A DNA stretch of 64,000 bases from JBMYYE01 sp049609065. GTDB taxonomy: Bacteria; Pseudomonadota; Alphaproteobacteria; Rhodobacterales; Rhodobacteraceae. The stretch is taken from NCBI GenBank assembly GCA_049609065.1, contig JBMYYE010000001.1:6057-70056 (forward strand), written 5' to 3'. Made by a program: the position numbers and the translations under genes. A model generated the notes under the pieces. That model was not told the origin of the DNA, did not search any database, and worked only from the letters and a program-made list of their open reading frames with translations. Below are positions 9,520 to 18,679 of the stretch, piece after piece; within the stretch, counting starts at the first letter, position 1, and the number at the start of each line of letters is the position of its first letter.

Positions 9520-9780
9520 ATGAACGATATTGATCCACGAAACCTGATCCGTGAAAGCTATCGGATTGAGGGCATCACAGCGCCCGACTGCCGCGCTATT
9601 TTCTTTGACTGGGCTTTAGGAATGTCTGGGCAAGGGGATATGGCGGCTATGTTGCGTGCGTTATTGGATCAATATGCGCCTGATAATCCTGACCATCCGA
9701 TGACGGATGTCTTGAAAGAAGCCATAGAAAAGCCAGAAAAAACAGGCCGCCGCGGCGGCCGTCGGGCACGGGTGAGCTAG
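9520..9780 (+). CDS. Conserved small protein of unknown function
   Basis: An 86-residue soluble protein. The first two thirds are helical (ESYRIEGI, then FFDWALGMSGQGDMAAMLRALLDQY), and the tail is basic and arginine-rich (GRRGGRRARVS). It lies 34 bases after glnE on the same strand with normal codon use, so it is probably cotranscribed. I do not recognise a named family; similar short proteins after glnE occur in Rhodobacterales, from memory. Its 3' end also holds the terminator of the opposing edd-eda operon. Confidence 0.75.
   Translation: MNDIDPRNLIRESYRIEGITAPDCRAIFFDWALGMSGQGDMAAMLRALLDQYAPDNPDHPMTDVLKEAIEKPEKTGRRGGRRARVS
9737..9760 (-). terminator. Terminator of the edd-eda operon, inside the neighbouring gene
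   Basis: Perfect 16-base palindrome GGCCGCCGCGGCGGCC at 9745-9760 followed, on the minus strand, by TGTTTTTT. It sits just past the eda stop and within the last codons of the opposing 86-residue gene. Confidence 0.7.
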
Positions 9781-9785
9781 GGCGA

Positions 9786-10418
9786 TTATGCCGTCATGGC
9801 GGATGCCATTGCCGCACGGGCTGTGATTTCCGACCAGTTTTTTTCAGCAATGAGCGTAGCAGGCGCGATCCAAGATCCGCCAACACAGAGCGTGTTTTTA
9901 AGCGCCAGATACTGGGCGGCATTGTCTTGGGTGACGCCCCCTGTTGGGCAAAATTGCACCTGTGGAATTGGGCTCCCGATGGCTTTTAGGGCACGCATGC
10001 CGCCATTAATTTCTGCGGGAAAAAATTTCTGTACATCATAGCCATCTTCGAGATGCGCCATCACTTCGCTTGCGGTTGCAGCCCCTGGAATAAATGGCAT
10101 TGCGGATGCTGTGGCGGCCCGTTTAAGCGTTTGGGTTCCCCCAGGGGACAGCGAAAACTGTGCGCCTGCCATTTGCACGGCGTCTAAATCATGTGGGGTC
10201 ATAACGGTGCCCGCACCAATGATTGCCCCATCAACTGTTGCCATTTCACGGATGACATCAAGGGCGTGTTTCGTGCGCAATGTGACTTCGAGCGCGCGAA
10301 TTCCGCCCTTAAGGAGCGCAGTCGCAAGAGGCACGGCATCAGCGACATTTTCGACAACCAAAACCGGTAAAACGGGCCCTAACTGACAAATTTCACGGGC
10401 GGTGAGATGGGGCGTCAT
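9786..10418 (-). CDS. eda: KDPG aldolase (2-dehydro-3-deoxy-phosphogluconate aldolase)
   Basis: Splits KDPG into pyruvate and glyceraldehyde 3-phosphate, the last step of the Entner-Doudoroff pathway; may also act on 4-hydroxy-2-oxoglutarate. The 210-residue class I aldolase fold is clear: GIRALEVTLRTK (catalytic Glu), AIIGAGTV, FIPGAATASEV, and the Schiff-base lysine in VQKFFPAE. Its start overlaps the edd stop by four bases, so the two are translationally coupled. Confidence 0.95.
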   Translation of the reverse strand: MTPHLTAREICQLGPVLPVLVVENVADAVPLATALLKGGIRALEVTLRTKHALDVIREMATVDGAIIGAGTVMTPHDLDAVQMAGAQFSLSPGGTQTLKRAATASAMPFIPGAATASEVMAHLEDGYDVQKFFPAEINGGMRALKAIGSPIPQVQFCPTGGVTQDNAAQYLALKNTLCVGGSWIAPATLIAEKNWSEITARAAMASAMTA

Positions 10419-12208
10419 GTGATGTCTGCTCCAAAGCTTGAGGCGCCCATGCTCGGAAGGCTGGCCGCGTTGCGCATGATTTGAAAAAGCCCGGATCCAA
10501 GGGCATCGGGGATCTCTGGGGCGGGGGCATGGGGGCGCGTTGTGAGGTCCGCATCACAGCTAAGAAGCCCCGTGTCGACATTTAGGTGTATCATATCACC
10601 ATCTTGGATTTGGCCAATTGCGCCGCCTTTTATGGCTTCAGGTTCCATATGAATGGCGGCGGGAATTTTGCCAGACGCCCCTGACATGCGCCCATCGGTT
10701 ACGAGCGCAATTTTATGACCTCGGCCCTTTAAAATCGACAAAACAGGCGTGAGACCATGGAGTTCGGGCATGCCATTTGCGCTTGGGCCTTGAAAGCGCA
10801 CAACCACAACCACATCCCGGTTAAGTAAATTGTTTTTAAAGGCGGTTTTGACATCCTCTTGGGACTGGAACACAGCCGCAGGGGCAGAAATGATGTGATC
10901 ATCGGCTTTAATCGCAGAAGATTTCAACAGGCTCACGCCAATATTCCCCGTAAGATGGGTAAGCCCGCCTGTGGTTTGAAACGGCTGATCAATCGGCGCA
11001 ATGATGGCAGGGTTTGGCGATGTTGGGGGCGTAGGGCGCCACGACAGGCTGCCTTGCTCCATGATGGCGTCTTGGGTGTAGTGCTGCAAACCTTGCCCCA
11101 TGACGGTTTGGACATCTTCATGCAACAACCCGTGATCCAAGAGCGTTTTAATCACCAGCGGCAATCCACCCGCCGCATGAAAATGGTTAATATCAGCCGC
11201 GCCATTTGGATAGACCCGTGTCAAAAGTGGGGTGAGGGCGGAGATATCTGAGAAATCTTCTGGGGTGAGGATAATCCCTGCCGCGCGCGCCATTGCAGGG
11301 AGGTGCAAAACAAGGTTCGTTGATCCCCCCGTGGCCATCAATCCGACGATGCCATTCACAAAAGCTTTCACAGTTAAGATTTCTGCGGCACGTGGCGCAG
11401 AGTGCAAAATCCGTGTGGTCATGTTGCGGGTGAGTGCCTCACGCAGTGGGGTGTCAGGGGGCACAAAAGATGCCCCTGATAAATGTAGGCCCATAAACTC
11501 CATCAACATCTGATTGGAATTTGCCGTGCCATAGAAGGTACAGGTTCCGGGGCTGTGATAGGCGCTCATCTCAGAGCGTAAAAGGGCCGCGCGATCAATT
11601 TTGCCTTCCGCAAATGCAAGGCGCGCTTTGGCTTTTTCGTCATTGGTGATCCCTGACGGCATCGGGCCTGCGGGCACAAACCCGATGGGGATATGCCCAA
11701 ATTCCGCGGCTGCGATCACAAGGCCTGGCACGATTTTATCGCACACACCCAACATGAGCGCGCCATCAAATGTGTTATGGGAAAGCGCAACCGCTGCGGC
11801 CAATGCTATGACATCTCGTGAGAAGAGAGATAATTCCATACCTTTTTGACCTTGGGTGACGCCATCACACATCGCGGGCACGCCCCCTGCGACCTGCGCG
11901 CTCGCCCCTAAGCTGCGCGCAGTCTCTTTGATCAGATCGGGATATGTTTTGAACGGCTGATGCGCGCTCAGCATGTCATTATAGGCGCTGACAATACCAA
12001 GGTTCGGGGCGTGGCCTTCTGCGAGTACGGATTGGTCTTGCGGCATAGCTGCATAGGCGTGGGCTTGATTTCCACAACTCAAATGGGCGCGCGCAGGTCC
12101 GTTTGTGGCGGCATGTGCCATACGCGCTTCGTAGTCATTTCTGCTTTTCTGGCTGCGCATTTCGATACGCTCGGTGATGCGGTTAAGCATAGGGTTCAAG
12201 GCAGGCAT
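10415..12208 (-). CDS. edd: 6-phosphogluconate dehydratase
   Basis: Fe-S dehydratase of the IlvD/Edd family that converts 6-phosphogluconate to KDPG. At 597 residues it matches Edd rather than the somewhat different IlvD. Visible signatures include GGVPAMCDGVTQGQKGME near residue 105-125, ALMLGVCDKIVPG, FYGTANSNQM and the C-terminal LVTDGRMSGASGKIPAAIH block. Together with eda and the glk gene at 27.7 kb it provides glucose breakdown by the Entner-Doudoroff route. Upstream 12209-12463 is a gene-free spacer with room for its promoter. Confidence 0.95.
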   Translation of the reverse strand: MPALNPMLNRITERIEMRSQKSRNDYEARMAHAATNGPARAHLSCGNQAHAYAAMPQDQSVLAEGHAPNLGIVSAYNDMLSAHQPFKTYPDLIKETARSLGASAQVAGGVPAMCDGVTQGQKGMELSLFSRDVIALAAAVALSHNTFDGALMLGVCDKIVPGLVIAAAEFGHIPIGFVPAGPMPSGITNDEKAKARLAFAEGKIDRAALLRSEMSAYHSPGTCTFYGTANSNQMLMEFMGLHLSGASFVPPDTPLREALTRNMTTRILHSAPRAAEILTVKAFVNGIVGLMATGGSTNLVLHLPAMARAAGIILTPEDFSDISALTPLLTRVYPNGAADINHFHAAGGLPLVIKTLLDHGLLHEDVQTVMGQGLQHYTQDAIMEQGSLSWRPTPPTSPNPAIIAPIDQPFQTTGGLTHLTGNIGVSLLKSSAIKADDHIISAPAAVFQSQEDVKTAFKNNLLNRDVVVVVRFQGPSANGMPELHGLTPVLSILKGRGHKIALVTDGRMSGASGKIPAAIHMEPEAIKGGAIGQIQDGDMIHLNVDTGLLSCDADLTTRPHAPAPEIPDALGSGLFQIMRNAASLPSMGASSFGADIT

Positions 12209-12463
12209 TCGTCATCCTTTGGATCCGTGTTGCTGTCAAAATGGACGGCAAGGGGCTCACGTGTCAATTGTCAGGGAGTTTAGCGCTAACAGAGTTGAAG
12301 GGGAAGGGCTCACTTCGTGCATGGCGGCTATGCAAAAATCGCGGGTTTTCACCACATAGGCGCATACCTATATGGAGGCCAAGGACAAAAGGGTCATCAA
12401 TCTGATGGTGCCGTAGACAGTGACCAACGATGTTTTGGTTCGCCAGATAAAGGATTTTTTAAG

Positions 12464-12625
12464 ATGAAAATTGAGACAGAAAACGGTGTAGAAGAGTTTG
12501 ACATCCACGAAGTAACAGCACGTGCTCGTGCTCTTCGTGCCCAAGCTGCGCGTGATTTATTTCATGCGATCGCCCAAAAGATAAAGTCGGCATTCGGTGC
12601 GGCAACAGGGCTTGCACATTCCTAA
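12464..12625 (+). CDS. Small DUF1127/RSP_7527-like protein, 53 residues
   Basis: Short protein (starts MKIETENGVEEF) with an acidic N-terminus and a helix rich in Arg and Ala (TARARALRAQAARDLFHAIAQ) that resembles the arginine-rich small proteins of the DUF1127 or RSP_7527 type found in Rhodobacterales. The start at 12464 is preferred to the longer frame from 12317 because the upstream part reads like non-coding sequence and a purine-rich AAGGATTTTTTAAG leader precedes it. DUF1127 proteins have been tied to RNA metabolism and stress in related bacteria; here that is only a resemblance. Confidence 0.65.
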   Translation: MKIETENGVEEFDIHEVTARARALRAQAARDLFHAIAQKIKSAFGAATGLAHS

Positions 12626-12637
12626 TATTTGGTGCAG

Positions 12638-12675
12638 GCAGTGTGAAAGATCGCAGATGTGGTCTTTCACATTGC
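12638..12675. repeat. Thirteen-pair inverted repeat after the small protein gene
   Basis: Arms GCAGTGTGAAAGA and TCTTTCACATTGC pair along 13 positions with one G-T wobble around a 12-base loop. No T run follows on either strand, so it may be a transcript-stabilising hairpin or a protein-binding site between the small gene and the lipoprotein gene. Confidence 0.45.
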
Positions 12676-12807
12676 GCATAGCTCAGGATGCGGTCGATTT
12701 TTCTTAAAATTGGTTTGCTGGGAACATACTTTCGCCAAATTTTGGGGTGATGGTGTCTCAAATTTATCCTAACGCATCATGAGCTGCTAAATATTAAGGA
12801 GACGCAA

Positions 12808-13449
12808 ATGAATGCTTTGAACAAACTGACCTGTGCTGCCCTCGTGGCAATGGCTGCAGGGTGTATGTCCTCATCAGGTACCACATCTGGAACCTCAGGG
12901 GCTGCATCACAAGCGGCAGCTGTGGAGGGAACGTTTATTTCCGCAAATGTCCGGTCGGTGAAAATTATTGTACCTGAGACGCTTACCGTTTCAGAGGAAA
13001 ACTCTTATAAACCGAAATCTGATATCGTTTGGCGCGAAGATCCCTATGGAAATCGCCTTCCACAGGTAGAAGCCATTATGAAAACGGCCGTGAACCGCGG
13101 TGCCGCAACAGCGCGCGGTAAGCGATCTGTCAATCTGGACGTTCAAGTTCTACGGTTCCATGCGCTTACAGAAAAGACACGTTATAGCGTAGGCGGCACC
13201 CATGATATTCGGTTCTTGATGACGCTGAAAGATCCAAGTTCAGGTACGATTCTTGCTGGTCCACATTATGTCCATGCAGAATTTAGAGCCTATGGTGGCT
13301 CACAGGCACTCGAAGCAGAACGCCGCGGTGAAACGCAGAAAAAACGTATCATTGATCACGTTAGCAATGTGATCGCGACAAAGCTTCGCGGTCCACTTTC
13401 TGCAAATAGTGGCGACGCAAACAAAAAGGGCTTTTTCTCTCTTTTCTGA
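12808..13449 (+). CDS. Predicted lipoprotein of unknown function
   Basis: A 213-residue exported protein. The N-terminus has a short basic region, a hydrophobic core and a lipobox ending in AAGC at residues 16-19 (MAAGCMSS), so the mature chain should be lipidated at Cys19. A low-complexity Ser/Thr/Gly linker follows, then a beta-rich domain (VRSVKIIVPETLTVSEEN, VNLDVQVLRFH, HDIRFLMTLKDPSSG). The fold resembles small envelope lipoproteins annotated as DUF6778 in Rhodobacterales; this is a tentative match. A ribosome site AAGGAG lies seven bases before the ATG. Confidence 0.78.
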   Translation: MNALNKLTCAALVAMAAGCMSSSGTTSGTSGAASQAAAVEGTFISANVRSVKIIVPETLTVSEENSYKPKSDIVWREDPYGNRLPQVEAIMKTAVNRGAATARGKRSVNLDVQVLRFHALTEKTRYSVGGTHDIRFLMTLKDPSSGTILAGPHYVHAEFRAYGGSQALEAERRGETQKKRIIDHVSNVIATKLRGPLSANSGDANKKGFFSLF

Positions 13450-13495
13450 GAAACTGATTTCCAAAGCGTAAAAAACAGACTAAGGGGAGGTCATG

Positions 13496-14701
13496 ATGAC
13501 CTCCTCTCTCCCCACACTCCGCCTTCACCCTAAAACTGAAAAAACACACACCGCACGTGCTATTCGGCATGGGTTTCCTTGGGTCTATTCCAATGAATTG
13601 GTGCTAGATCGCCGCAGCAAGAAAGTTGCAGCAGGTAGCATTGCCCGCCTTGAAGACAGCAAAAGCCAATTTCTAGCCTATGTGGCGGTGAATATGACAT
13701 CACGGATCACCGGCCGTGTGTTGTCTGTAAAAGAAGACGCCACATTTGGCGACGTTTGGATCAAAGATAAAATCACAACGGCGGCGGCCCATCGTGATCG
13801 TTTGTATGATGCGCCATTTTACCGGTTGTTGCATGCGGAATCTGATGGGCTTCCTGGAGTTGTGATTGACCGCTTTGGCGATGTGGCAGTGGTGCAACCG
13901 AATGCGGCATGGGCTGATGCGCGGATGGATGATATCGCGGCAGGCCTGCAAAATATTGGCGTTAAAACGGTCATCATGAATGGTTCGGGTCGCGCGCGGG
14001 TGCTCGAAGGGCTGGCAGAAGAAACTACTATTTTTCAAGGCGATGCGCCCGATGGACCACTTCAAGTTCCGATGAATGGTGCAACCTATATGGCGGATGT
14101 CTTGGGCGGCCAGAAAACCGGTCTGTTCTATGATCAACGCCCAAATCATGCCTTTGCAGCAGGGCTTTCAAAAGGGGCGCGGGTTTTGGATGTGTTTTCC
14201 CATGTGGGGGGCTTTTCGCTTGCCGCGCTTGCGGGCGGGGCAACATCTGCGCTGGCGGTTGATGGATCCCAAGCGGCGCTTGATTTGGCCACCAAAGGCG
14301 CAGACGCGATGGGCATGTCGGCTGCCTTTTCGACCCGCAAAGGCGACGCGTTTGATGTGCTGGCTCAATTGCAAGATGAAGGTGCAGAATTTGACGTCGT
14401 GATTTGTGATCCCCCAGCTTTTGCACCAAATAAAAAGGCACTCGATGCGGGGTTGCGCGCCTATGAACGGGTGGCACGTTTGGCGGCCCCATTGGTGGCC
14501 AAAGGCGGGTATTTGGGCCTGTGTTCGTGCTCACATGCGGCAGATTTATCGAAGTTCCGCAACTCAAGCGCACGTGGCATTGGGCGTGGGGGCCGCAAAG
14601 GTCAAATCATCTATACGGGCTTTGCAGGGCCTGATCACCCTGTGCTGCCACAACTCGCTGAGAGCGGATATCTAAAATCGCTGTTCTTTAGGCTCGATTG
14701 A
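13496..14701 (+). CDS. Class I SAM-dependent rRNA methyltransferase (RlmI-like)
   Basis: Predicted 23S rRNA cytosine methyltransferase of 401 residues. An N-terminal PUA-like RNA-binding domain (HTARAIRHGFPWVYSNELV) is followed by a Rossmann methyltransferase domain with the SAM site VLDVFSHVGGFSLAALAGG and the catalytic-region motif VICDPPAFAPNKK. These features match RlmI/YccW. The second of two adjacent ATGs is preferred because it is better spaced from the GGGGAGG site. Its stop overlaps the next start by one base (ATGA arrangement), so the PIN protein is coupled to it. Confidence 0.9.
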   Translation: MTSSLPTLRLHPKTEKTHTARAIRHGFPWVYSNELVLDRRSKKVAAGSIARLEDSKSQFLAYVAVNMTSRITGRVLSVKEDATFGDVWIKDKITTAAAHRDRLYDAPFYRLLHAESDGLPGVVIDRFGDVAVVQPNAAWADARMDDIAAGLQNIGVKTVIMNGSGRARVLEGLAEETTIFQGDAPDGPLQVPMNGATYMADVLGGQKTGLFYDQRPNHAFAAGLSKGARVLDVFSHVGGFSLAALAGGATSALAVDGSQAALDLATKGADAMGMSAAFSTRKGDAFDVLAQLQDEGAEFDVVICDPPAFAPNKKALDAGLRAYERVARLAAPLVAKGGYLGLCSCSHAADLSKFRNSSARGIGRGGRKGQIIYTGFAGPDHPVLPQLAESGYLKSLFFRLD

Positions 14702-15252
14702 TGAAACTCCTTCTTGATGCGTGTGTTTTGTATCCAACCGTGATGCGAGAGGCGCTTTTAGGCGCGGCCAAGGCGGGGCTGTATACCCCCCTTTGGTCCC
14801 CACGTATTTTAGAAGAATGGGCGCGCGCTGCTGCGCGTTTGGGGCCCGTTGATGAACTCCAAGCGCGCGGTGAGATCGCTACATTGCAAGCCCAGTTCCC
14901 CAATGCATCCATTCGCCACGACCCCGCGCTAGAACGGCGGCTTTATCTTCCAGACGACAATGATCTACATGTTTTGGCGGCCGCGATTGTGGGGAACGCG
15001 GATGCGATTGTGACGATGAACCGCAAGGATTTTCCGAAGGGCACGCTGCGCGAAGAGGGGCTCGATCGGTTGGACCCTGATGGACTGTTGATGCAGTTTT
15101 GGATCAAAGACGATGCAGCGATGACAAGTATAGGGCAGGGGATATTGCAGACAGCAAGCACAATGTCAGATGACAATTGGACCGCGCGCAGCCTTTTTAA
15201 AAAGGCGCGCCTGCCACGGTTCGCTAAAGCCTTATCTGCGCAAATCGACTAA
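14701..15252 (+). CDS. PIN domain protein, RSP_2648 type
   Basis: A 183-residue PIN-fold protein, a predicted metal-dependent RNase. Acidic residues expected of PIN active sites are present: Asp near residue 6 (LLLDACVLYP), a Glu in ILEEWARAA, and the LPDDNDLHVLAAAI and IVTMNRKDFP motifs. There is no neighbouring antitoxin gene, and proteins of this group sit next to RNA-modifying genes in Rhodobacterales, so a housekeeping RNA role is more likely than a VapC toxin. Start codon overlaps the methyltransferase stop. Confidence 0.82.
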   Translation: MKLLLDACVLYPTVMREALLGAAKAGLYTPLWSPRILEEWARAAARLGPVDELQARGEIATLQAQFPNASIRHDPALERRLYLPDDNDLHVLAAAIVGNADAIVTMNRKDFPKGTLREEGLDRLDPDGLLMQFWIKDDAAMTSIGQGILQTASTMSDDNWTARSLFKKARLPRFAKALSAQID

Positions 15253-15935
15253 GCCGAATTCCATTTATTTTGCATTTTTTTCAACGCATTAATGCGTGTT
15301 TCTGTTTTTGGGTGGCTCAGTAGCCAAGCGGGTGTCGCCCCGCGTTTTCCGCCTGTGAGTTGATCGAGCTTTTCAAACATTGAGATTTGCGGCGCAACGC
15401 CAATTCCTGATTTTTGCAACAACGCGGCCCCATATTCATCGGCTTCAAATTCGGCTGTTTGGGACAACCTTGCTGCCAAAACGGAGGTCACGAGATTGGC
15501 AATATAGATCCCAAGACCAGGGATAAAACGCCCCAAAATCATCGCCAGCGCAGTGCGCAGTGCATTTTGCCCCGAAAAATCAATCATACGCCGTTTGGAA
15601 TGGCCCAATGCCACATGGCCAAGCTCATGCGCAATGACAGAGGTGAGTTCCTCCGCGGTGATTTTCCCGGCGCTGTAAGCTTTGTAAAATCCACGGGTGA
15701 TAAATACCCGCCCATCTGGCGCGGCAAGGCCGTTGATGGGATCGATTTCGTAGATATGAACGGGAATTTCAGGAACCCCCAACGCATAGGCCATGTCCCC
15801 GAGATAGGAGGAAATCATGGGATCGCGCAGACGCGTCGAGTTTTCGGACAAATCCTTAAGCGTCCGCCACACGGAAAACCGGTACATAAGCAGCCCGTAA
15901 AGCACCGCAAGGAGGATTGGTGTAAATTTCAACAT
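15249..15935 (-). CDS. M48 family zinc metalloprotease
   Basis: A 228-residue membrane-tethered protease of the HtpX/BepA group. One N-terminal helix (residues 5-20) should anchor it; the zinc site HELGH is at residues 103-107 and the third ligand Glu lies in the AEFEADEYGA segment near residue 165. It probably cleaves or checks envelope proteins. It overlaps the convergent PIN gene by four bases and lies just downstream of the VWA gene on the same strand. Confidence 0.9.
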   Translation of the reverse strand: MLKFTPILLAVLYGLLMYRFSVWRTLKDLSENSTRLRDPMISSYLGDMAYALGVPEIPVHIYEIDPINGLAAPDGRVFITRGFYKAYSAGKITAEELTSVIAHELGHVALGHSKRRMIDFSGQNALRTALAMILGRFIPGLGIYIANLVTSVLAARLSQTAEFEADEYGAALLQKSGIGVAPQISMFEKLDQLTGGKRGATPAWLLSHPKTETRINALKKMQNKWNSA

Positions 15936-15973
15936 GGTTTAGATATAGTCCCTTACCACGGCATTTGAAAGCC

Positions 15974-17158
15974 TCAGCGGCTTAGGCCTTTCATCCCGCG
16001 TTCAATGCCTTGGAGGGTCATTGGCACCATTGCATTTTCGAAAATCTCTTGGATCATGCGGATGGAATGGGTGTATTGCCAATGGCGTTCAGGCAGCGGG
16101 TTGAGCCAGACATTTGACGGCCACTGTTCGCGGGCCCGTCGGAGCCATGTTTCACCGCTTTCTTCATTCCAATGTTCATTTGCCCCCCCTTTATAGGCCA
16201 CTTCATAAGGGGACATCGACGCGTCCCCGACAAAAATGCATTTATAATCAGATCCATAGGTCCTAAGAACCTCATCGGTTGGGATTTGATCATTCCAGCG
16301 GCGCGCATTGTCCTTCCATACCCCTTCGTAAAGGCAGTTGTGAAAATAGAAATATTCCAGGTGCTTGAACTCAGCTCGTGCGGCAGAGAATAGTTCCTCA
16401 ACCATCTGAATATAGGGGTCCATAGACCCGCCAACATCTAAGAAAAGCAGTACTTTGACCGCATTACGCCGTTCAGGACGTGTTTTCACATCGAGATAGC
16501 CATGCTCCGCTGTGGCGCGGATTGTACCGTCAAGATCAAGCTCTTCACGCGCGCCATCACGGGCCCATCGCCGCAGCCGTTTGAGAGCAACTTTGATGTT
16601 ACGTGTGCCAAGCTCAACATTGTCATCGAGGTTCTTAAATTCACGTTTATCCCACACTTTGACCGCGCGCTGATGGCGGCTTTCTTTTTGGCCAATGCGT
16701 ACGCCTTCTGGGTTGTAACCATAGGCGCCAAAGGGGGACGTGCCCGCAGTACCGATCCATTTGTTGCCCCCTTGGTGGCGGCCTTCTTGTTCTTTGAGGC
16801 GCTCTTTGAGTGTTTCCATGAGCTTGTCGAAGCCCCCCAAAGCGTCAATTTCGGCCTTTTCTTCGGGGCTCAGGTGTTTTTCCGCCATTTTGCGAAGCCA
16901 CTCTTCGGGGATATCGACGGCGTTTAGGACCTCTTCTGTGCTTATGTTTTCTAAGCCTTTGAAACTTTGGGCAAAAGCGCGGTCGAATTTATCGATATTA
17001 CGCTCATCCTTGACCATAATTGTGCGTGCAAGATAGTAGAAAGCTTCGATATCATAGGTTGCAATGCCGGCTTTCATTCCCTCAAGGAAGCCCAAATACT
17101 CCCGCAAGCTCACAGGAACGCCTGTGCTGCGAAGGGTATCAAAGAACGGCAAAAACAT
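15974..17158 (-). CDS. VWA domain protein (CoxE-like), partner of MoxR
   Basis: A 394-residue cytoplasmic protein with a C-terminal von Willebrand A domain. The metal-ion site reads DVGGSM at residues 241-246, a DxGxS form usual in CoxE-type proteins, followed by VFVGDASMSPYE. In other bacteria MoxR ATPase plus VWA pairs act as chaperones that mature metalloenzymes or surface complexes. Here the VWA gene is last of a five-gene minus-strand run beginning with a MoxR ATPase, so the two very likely work together; the client is unknown. Confidence 0.88.
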   Translation of the reverse strand: MFLPFFDTLRSTGVPVSLREYLGFLEGMKAGIATYDIEAFYYLARTIMVKDERNIDKFDRAFAQSFKGLENISTEEVLNAVDIPEEWLRKMAEKHLSPEEKAEIDALGGFDKLMETLKERLKEQEGRHQGGNKWIGTAGTSPFGAYGYNPEGVRIGQKESRHQRAVKVWDKREFKNLDDNVELGTRNIKVALKRLRRWARDGAREELDLDGTIRATAEHGYLDVKTRPERRNAVKVLLFLDVGGSMDPYIQMVEELFSAARAEFKHLEYFYFHNCLYEGVWKDNARRWNDQIPTDEVLRTYGSDYKCIFVGDASMSPYEVAYKGGANEHWNEESGETWLRRAREQWPSNVWLNPLPERHWQYTHSIRMIQEIFENAMVPMTLQGIERGMKGLSR

Positions 17159-17161
17159 CGA

Positions 17162-17335
17162 TCAACCTCGCATTAAAGTCACAATGAGAAACGCAGAAAG
17201 CAGAAGGCCAAAGATGCCAAAGATGGCCATATAATGCACAATATCAAAGGCTTTGCCGCCTTTGAGTTTTGCAAAAATACCACCAATGGCAGCGCCCGTC
17301 AGGGTCAAAAGCAAAAGCAGTGTAAAATGTGTCAT
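17162..17335 (-). CDS. Small membrane protein, 57 residues
   Basis: Read directly from the minus strand: starts MTHFTLLLLLTLTG and ends IVTLMRG, with two predicted helices at about residues 4-21 and 34-54 joined by the basic loop AKLKGGKAFD. It lies 10 bases after the DUF2927 gene and 3 bases before the VWA gene, all on the same strand, so it is probably translated as part of the MoxR operon. I do not recognise the family. Small hairpin-like membrane proteins in such operons often modulate or anchor the complex, which is only a guess. Confidence 0.72.
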   Translation of the reverse strand: MTHFTLLLLLTLTGAAIGGIFAKLKGGKAFDIVHYMAIFGIFGLLLSAFLIVTLMRG

Positions 17336-17345
17336 GACAGTTCCT

Positions 17346-18677
17346 TTAAGAAGCCGAGGCCAAATCGCGAATGCTGCGCAAGGTGGCGGTAGGGTTGGTC
17401 AGTCCATAGCGTCCCCAGCTTGAGGCCTCAAGTCTGAGTTTGCGCGCCTGCTCTGTTTGTCCCATCGCGTTCAATGCTTCTGCGCGCAGATATAACGCCA
17501 CAGAGAGCGCGGCTGCATTTTGATGGGTTTGAAAAACGGGACCAATTTGGCGGGTGAGGCGATCAACGCGTTGAAAACCCCCTTGGGCAAGCGCGAATTT
17601 GGCCAATTCAAGCTCAATCAATGCAAGGTGGAGTTTAAATTCGGGCCGCCCCTTAAGTCGGCTTTGTGCTGTCACTAAGATCGCATGGGCCTCACGCGGT
17701 GATCTTTGCGACATGAGCCGCGCATAGGCGTAATAGCTAAAGCCAAGCCGCGCGTCATTATAGCCGGCATTTTGGGCGATGTTAACGGCTTGGCGGGCGG
17801 CGTTGATCCGCGGGTTTATTGCCAAACCAGGGCGCAGCGCCCGCTCAATCGTGGATTTCCAGTGTGCGGAAAAAAGATGCGATGAGGTGGCCGATGCGGT
17901 TTTCTTTTTCGGATTTATACGCCCAAATATTTGAGAAAGACGGCGCGCGACCGCGTCTTGGCTCATGCCTGTTTTGAGTTCTGGCGCATAGTAGGCGCGC
18001 AAAAAGAGCATATCGGTTGCAGTTAACACCACATTAACATTGTCGTCATTAAAGACGGAATCGCTCAGGCGATAGAGGTCATTGACGGGACCGATCGCTT
18101 GGGCAATTTCTTCGTGAAGGCAATCGCGGATTTCTTGTGGGGCTGCGGATTTTGGTAGGAAAATTGCCATGGAGCGTCGTTCGCGCAAGGCCTGCCAAAC
18201 CTGAGGACCGGCCCCACCTTTGGCTTTATAGCTGGCCCAAGAGGTTTCATTTGGCGCCACAAGGCAGGCGGCGTTTCCAAAATACCGCTTCACAATGCGT
18301 GCCCCGAGGGGCTCAATGAAAAGATTAGCGCGGGCTTTATCGGCAACGCGTCGAATGTCGATTTTTGCTTCGCTGCGCAACCGTTGCAAAAGCGAGGAGA
18401 GGTCTTTGAGCAAAATAGGGCTGGCGGTTGACGGGGCGTAGACCCGAATGGGGGTTTCGTAGCGAGAAAAGTGAGAAAGCCGTTTGCCGCTTTCAAGGCG
18501 AAAGCTAAGGTCGATAAAGTCTTGGGTGAGGCTTTGCGTGCTGCGTGTAACAGTTGGGGGCGGACCTGCGCTGAAGTGCCGAACAGGTCCAGATCTTGCA
18601 GGCGCAACATCAGGTGTTTGACCCATGTTTGGCGCCGTGCAAGCCGCCAAAAGGAATGTAATGCATAAAATCCGCAT
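17346..18677 (-). CDS. DUF2927 domain lipoprotein
   Basis: A 443-residue exported protein. The signal sequence ends in a lipobox (LLAACTAPN, Cys12), so it should be a lipoprotein. The DUF2927 domain spans roughly residues 50-250, with CLHEEIAQAIGPVNDLYRLSDS and FNDDNVNVVLTATDMLFLRAYY. The C-terminal part (about 290-430) is helical and repeat-like, resembling TPR helices (ARQAVNIAQNAGYNDARLGF, ALYLRAEALNAMGQTEQARKL). It is the middle gene of the MoxR operon, which ties the cytoplasmic ATPase to an envelope function. Function unknown. Confidence 0.86.
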   Translation of the reverse strand: MRILCITFLLAACTAPNMGQTPDVAPARSGPVRHFSAGPPPTVTRSTQSLTQDFIDLSFRLESGKRLSHFSRYETPIRVYAPSTASPILLKDLSSLLQRLRSEAKIDIRRVADKARANLFIEPLGARIVKRYFGNAACLVAPNETSWASYKAKGGAGPQVWQALRERRSMAIFLPKSAAPQEIRDCLHEEIAQAIGPVNDLYRLSDSVFNDDNVNVVLTATDMLFLRAYYAPELKTGMSQDAVARRLSQIFGRINPKKKTASATSSHLFSAHWKSTIERALRPGLAINPRINAARQAVNIAQNAGYNDARLGFSYYAYARLMSQRSPREAHAILVTAQSRLKGRPEFKLHLALIELELAKFALAQGGFQRVDRLTRQIGPVFQTHQNAAALSVALYLRAEALNAMGQTEQARKLRLEASSWGRYGLTNPTATLRSIRDLASAS

Positions 18678-18679
18678 GG

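Noticed and set aside
14701..15252. PIN protein as half of a toxin-antitoxin pair
   Set aside because: No antitoxin-sized gene adjoins it and it is coupled to an rRNA methyltransferase gene.
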